From assembly GCA_963977525.1 (NCBI GenBank), contig CAXBPC010000002.1:62001-126000 (forward strand): DNA of 64,000 nucleotides, in the 5' to 3' direction. A program made the position numbers and the translations under genes. This stretch comes from Ancylomarina sp963977525 (GTDB lineage Bacteria; Bacteroidota; Bacteroidia; Bacteroidales; Marinifilaceae). Below, in pieces: positions 62,052 to 64,000 of this stretch (the stretch's first letter is position 1; every line of letters starts with the position of its first letter). The notes beneath the pieces were generated by a model. The model saw only the letters and a list, made by a program, of their open reading frames with translations, was not told the DNA's origin and did no database searches.

Positions 62052-63461
62052 ATGACTTATAAAACTAGAACAATAGAACAAATTAATAATCTTAAAGATC
62101 AGCTTGATCGGTTATTACCAATCGGGGATAAAGATGAAGCTAGGTTGAGAAAAAAACTGAGATTAGAATTTAATTACAATTCGAATCATTTGGAAGGGAA
62201 TACTTTAACTTATGGTCAAACTCAGTTATTATTAATCTATGATAAAAGTTCTGGCGATGTACCTGTAAGTGATATTGAGGAAATGAAAGCTCATGATTTA
62301 GCTCTAACTGAAATAGAGGAAATGGCTAAAGAAAAAGAACGCCCATTAACTCAACAGTTCATTAAAGAATTAAATAAGACGATCTTAGTTAAGCCATTTT
62401 GGAAGAAAGCTATGAGTTATGATGGTCAAGCTACTCGCAAAGAGATTAAAATTGGTCAATATAAAACATTACCTAATAGTGTCAGACTAAAAAATGGTGA
62501 AATTCATGAGTATGCAAGTCCTGAGGAGACCCCTGCCAAAATGAATGATCTATTATCATGGTACGCAGAGAATTCTGATCTCATGCATCCTGTTCAGTTA
62601 GCTGCAGAGTTTCATTACCGTTTTGTTTCTATTCATCCTTTTGATGATGGTAATGGACGTGTTGCTCGATTGGTTATGAATTATATCCTTTTAAGATATT
62701 CTTATCCTCCTGTAATAATAAAATCAGTTGATAAGGAGGCATATTTAACGGCATTGCAAAAAGCTGACACAGGTAATGTTCTTGCTTTGATTGAGTATAT
62801 CGAAAAAGAAGCCATCTGGTCAATTGAATTGAGTATAAAAGCAGCAAAAGGTGAAGGTTTAGAAGAGATTGGAGATATCGAAAAAGAAATTGAACTTCTA
62901 AAAAGAGAAAAGCTTACTAAATCCAAAATATTTAAAACGCCTAAGGTATCATACGACTTATTTCACCATATAAACAATGATATTTGGAATCCATTGGATA
63001 AGTTATTAGGAAAGTTCGATGACTTTTTTGCTGAAACCAAAACAGTAAAATATGTCGATCATGAAAAAGTGAAAAAAACAAGAACCATTCGTAGTGGTTT
63101 AATGACCACCGCAAGATTATTATCAGACAGAGAAGTTCCTGTAAATAACTATGAAGTTTTGGGTTATGATTTAGAGGAAGTTAATGTGAAAGAATTTAGA
63201 TGGTCTAAAGAGATGTTATCACTAAAATCGGCAAGCAAGAAGATTGATTATGAGATAGAGTGTCGATTAAAATTAGATGAATCAACATACAATTTGTCAA
63301 TTAGAGAACTGAACACCAATACTAAAGATTCCCTTAGAAACGCAAGTACTCTTTTTGAAACTAAGAATGAATATAAAACGTTATTTATGAATGATATGAT
63401 TCAAGATATAATTAGAATGGTATCTTCTCATATGATAAAGGTTATTAAGATGGATGATTAA
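62052..63461 (+). CDS. Fic-family protein (probable AMP-transferase)
   Basis: Fic proteins transfer AMP, or another part of a nucleotide, onto hydroxyl groups of target proteins. The 469-aa protein has the catalytic loop HPFDDGNGRVAR (His195), all key residues intact, preceded by AEFHYRFVSI. The N-terminal inhibitory helix has the class II motif (S/T)xxxE(G/N) as Ser44-Asn-His-Leu-Glu48-Gly49, so the enzyme is self-inhibited. YKTLPNSVRLKNGEIHEYASPEETP is the flap that holds the target. The C-terminal 200 residues are helical and unrecognised, possibly target-binding. It pairs with the XRE regulator and sits among repeats, so it may be a mobile cassette. Confidence 0.93.
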   Translation: MTYKTRTIEQINNLKDQLDRLLPIGDKDEARLRKKLRLEFNYNSNHLEGNTLTYGQTQLLLIYDKSSGDVPVSDIEEMKAHDLALTEIEEMAKEKERPLTQQFIKELNKTILVKPFWKKAMSYDGQATRKEIKIGQYKTLPNSVRLKNGEIHEYASPEETPAKMNDLLSWYAENSDLMHPVQLAAEFHYRFVSIHPFDDGNGRVARLVMNYILLRYSYPPVIIKSVDKEAYLTALQKADTGNVLALIEYIEKEAIWSIELSIKAAKGEGLEEIGDIEKEIELLKREKLTKSKIFKTPKVSYDLFHHINNDIWNPLDKLLGKFDDFFAETKTVKYVDHEKVKKTRTIRSGLMTTARLLSDREVPVNNYEVLGYDLEEVNVKEFRWSKEMLSLKSASKKIDYEIECRLKLDESTYNLSIRELNTNTKDSLRNASTLFETKNEYKTLFMNDMIQDIIRMVSSHMIKVIKMDD

Positions 63462-63537
63462 AACGTAATTAGATTACCCATTTGCGCTTTAGCTCCTAGA
63501 TATTTATTCACTTTGCTCATGAAGCATGTTATCAATA

Positions 63538-63628
63538 TGCAGGTTCTAGTTGGGGATTATAAATCCCCATTTTTCAGTTTAGGCGATTACAAATCGCCAA
63601 TTCTTCACCCCAGATTACAAATCTGGGG
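63538..63628 (+). repeat. repeat D, copy 3, with three consecutive GATT-A-n-A-AATC hairpins
   Basis: TGCAGGTTCTAGTTGGGG at 63538 onwards matches repeat D. Three stems follow, all with the centre GATT-ANA-AATC: 63552-63568 (GGGG/CCCC ends), 63582-63598 (GGC/GCC) and 63608-63628 (CCCCA/TGGGG). The gap 63462-64000 holds no gene. Confidence 0.75.
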
Positions 63629-63727
63629 CAGCAGCTGCTTTAAAATATCCTTTCTTGTCAGGTCTGTTCTTTTATCATGAGATTGCCACGTCCTCATTCT
63701 TCGTCCTCGCAAAGACAGCCATGAATT

Positions 63728-63740
63728 GTCATGTTCTGAC
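63728..63740 (+). repeat. repeat A, truncated copy 4 (left arm only)
   Basis: GTCATGTTCTGAC, one base different from the left arm of the copies at 61240 and 61519; the right arm is missing. It is followed by hairpin B at nearly the usual distance. Confidence 0.65.
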
Positions 63741-63755
63741 TAATATTACTATTTA

Positions 63756-63788
63756 TTGAGAGCCTCACAAAATGAGTGAGACCCTCAA
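63756..63788 (-). repeat. hairpin repeat, family B, copy 3
   Basis: The same 13-base arms (63756-63768 and 63776-63788) with a 7-base loop. It marks the right flank of the XRE-Fic module in the same orientation as on the left. Confidence 0.8.
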
Positions 63789-63833
63789 GCCAATATTTAC
63801 ACCACCCTCATAGTTTCGAACCACCGCACATAC

Positions 63834-64000
63834 GAGAAAGCTTCCTGCCCACAGCGCGAAGCCACCGCAAGTTAGAGAAAGCTCGCTGCACCAGTGCGGG
63901 GAGCTTCCGCAGCTTGGAGAAAGCTTCTTACACCAGTGCGGGAAGCTTTCTCTAAAGAGAGAAAGTGTGCTGCTCACAGTTTGAAGCTTTCGCAATTCTG
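63834..64000. repeat. 41-42-bp tandem repeats, family C, locus 2
   Basis: Four units begin with GAGAAAG at 63834, 63875, 63917 and 63959. They share the CACCAGTGCG loop and AGCTTTCTC arms with the array at 35800-35924, but are more diverged from one another. The array runs off the end of the window. Confidence 0.8.

Noticed and set aside
63765..63995. Minus-strand open frame of 76 codons at the window end
   Set aside because: It is made of family C repeats plus the B hairpin; no independent protein signal.

Overview
The window looks like a chromosomal segment of a low-GC, probably facultatively or strictly anaerobic member of the Bacteroidota. The evidence is a SusC/SusD pair, TonB-linked outer-membrane receptors, a short primary sigma factor (286 aa), Bacteroidota-type promoters (TTTG, 19-21 bases, then TAnnTTTG), absence of clear Shine-Dalgarno sequences, and rubrerythrin plus hybrid-cluster protein. 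The gene set fits the Marinilabiliales/Marinifilaceae (Marinifilum, Labilibaculum, Ancylomarina), but that placement is inference from gene content only.

Layout. 0-2.7 kb: an unrecognised gene and an orphan Cache-domain sensor kinase. 2.7-3.0 kb: two identical tRNA-Arg(TCT) genes on the minus strand behind a good promoter. 3.2-11.7 kb: MFS transporter, then housekeeping genes (pyrG-yidC on the minus strand, a DUF349 protein, trmD, rubrerythrin). 12-19.6 kb: CPBP membrane protein, DUF255 thioredoxin-fold protein coupled to an M48 lipoprotein protease, a beta-barrel protein, a membrane-anchored MutS-family ATPase, a DUF3024 protein and a free-standing integrase SAM-like domain. 19.6-20.2 kb is a gene-free stretch with an elaborate nested inverted-repeat structure. 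20.2-26.7 kb: rhomboid protease and FtsE-like ATPase (minus), then a large TPR protein and an outer-membrane barrel (plus). 27-35.6 kb: gyrB (with a terminator-like leader), LOG-family protein, dapF, the ruins of a Deg/HtrA protease gene, rpoD, uvrB and an EEP-family nuclease. 36.2-49.6 kb: hcp behind a CRP/FNR-type palindrome, PepSY-associated membrane protein, cation/proton antiporter, TonB receptor, an M49 (DPP III-like) lipoprotein that has lost both zinc-binding histidines, a PgpH-type 7TM-HD phosphohydrolase, NlpC/P60 hydrolase and ZIP transporter. 49.8-56 kb: a 55-residue ferredoxin and a SusC-SusD-lipoprotein operon. 56-61.2 kb: a YfcC-type transporter divergent from hutI and ftcD, the last two steps of histidine breakdown. 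61.2-64 kb: an XRE-Fic module embedded in several families of extragenic palindromic repeats.

Functional links. pyrG-yidC, DUF255-M48, TPR-barrel, SusC-SusD-lipoprotein, hutI-ftcD and XRE-Fic are the convincing operons or pairs. Most other genes are single units separated by strong intrinsic terminators.

The most unusual material is non-coding. Repeat families recur at 19.6, 35.8-36.1, 61.2-61.7 and 63.5-64 kb. One 44-nt hairpin family shows compensatory base-pair changes between copies and keeps its wobble pairs. The XRE-Fic module lies between direct copies of two of these families. All family assignments rest on reading motifs by eye; no database search was possible.
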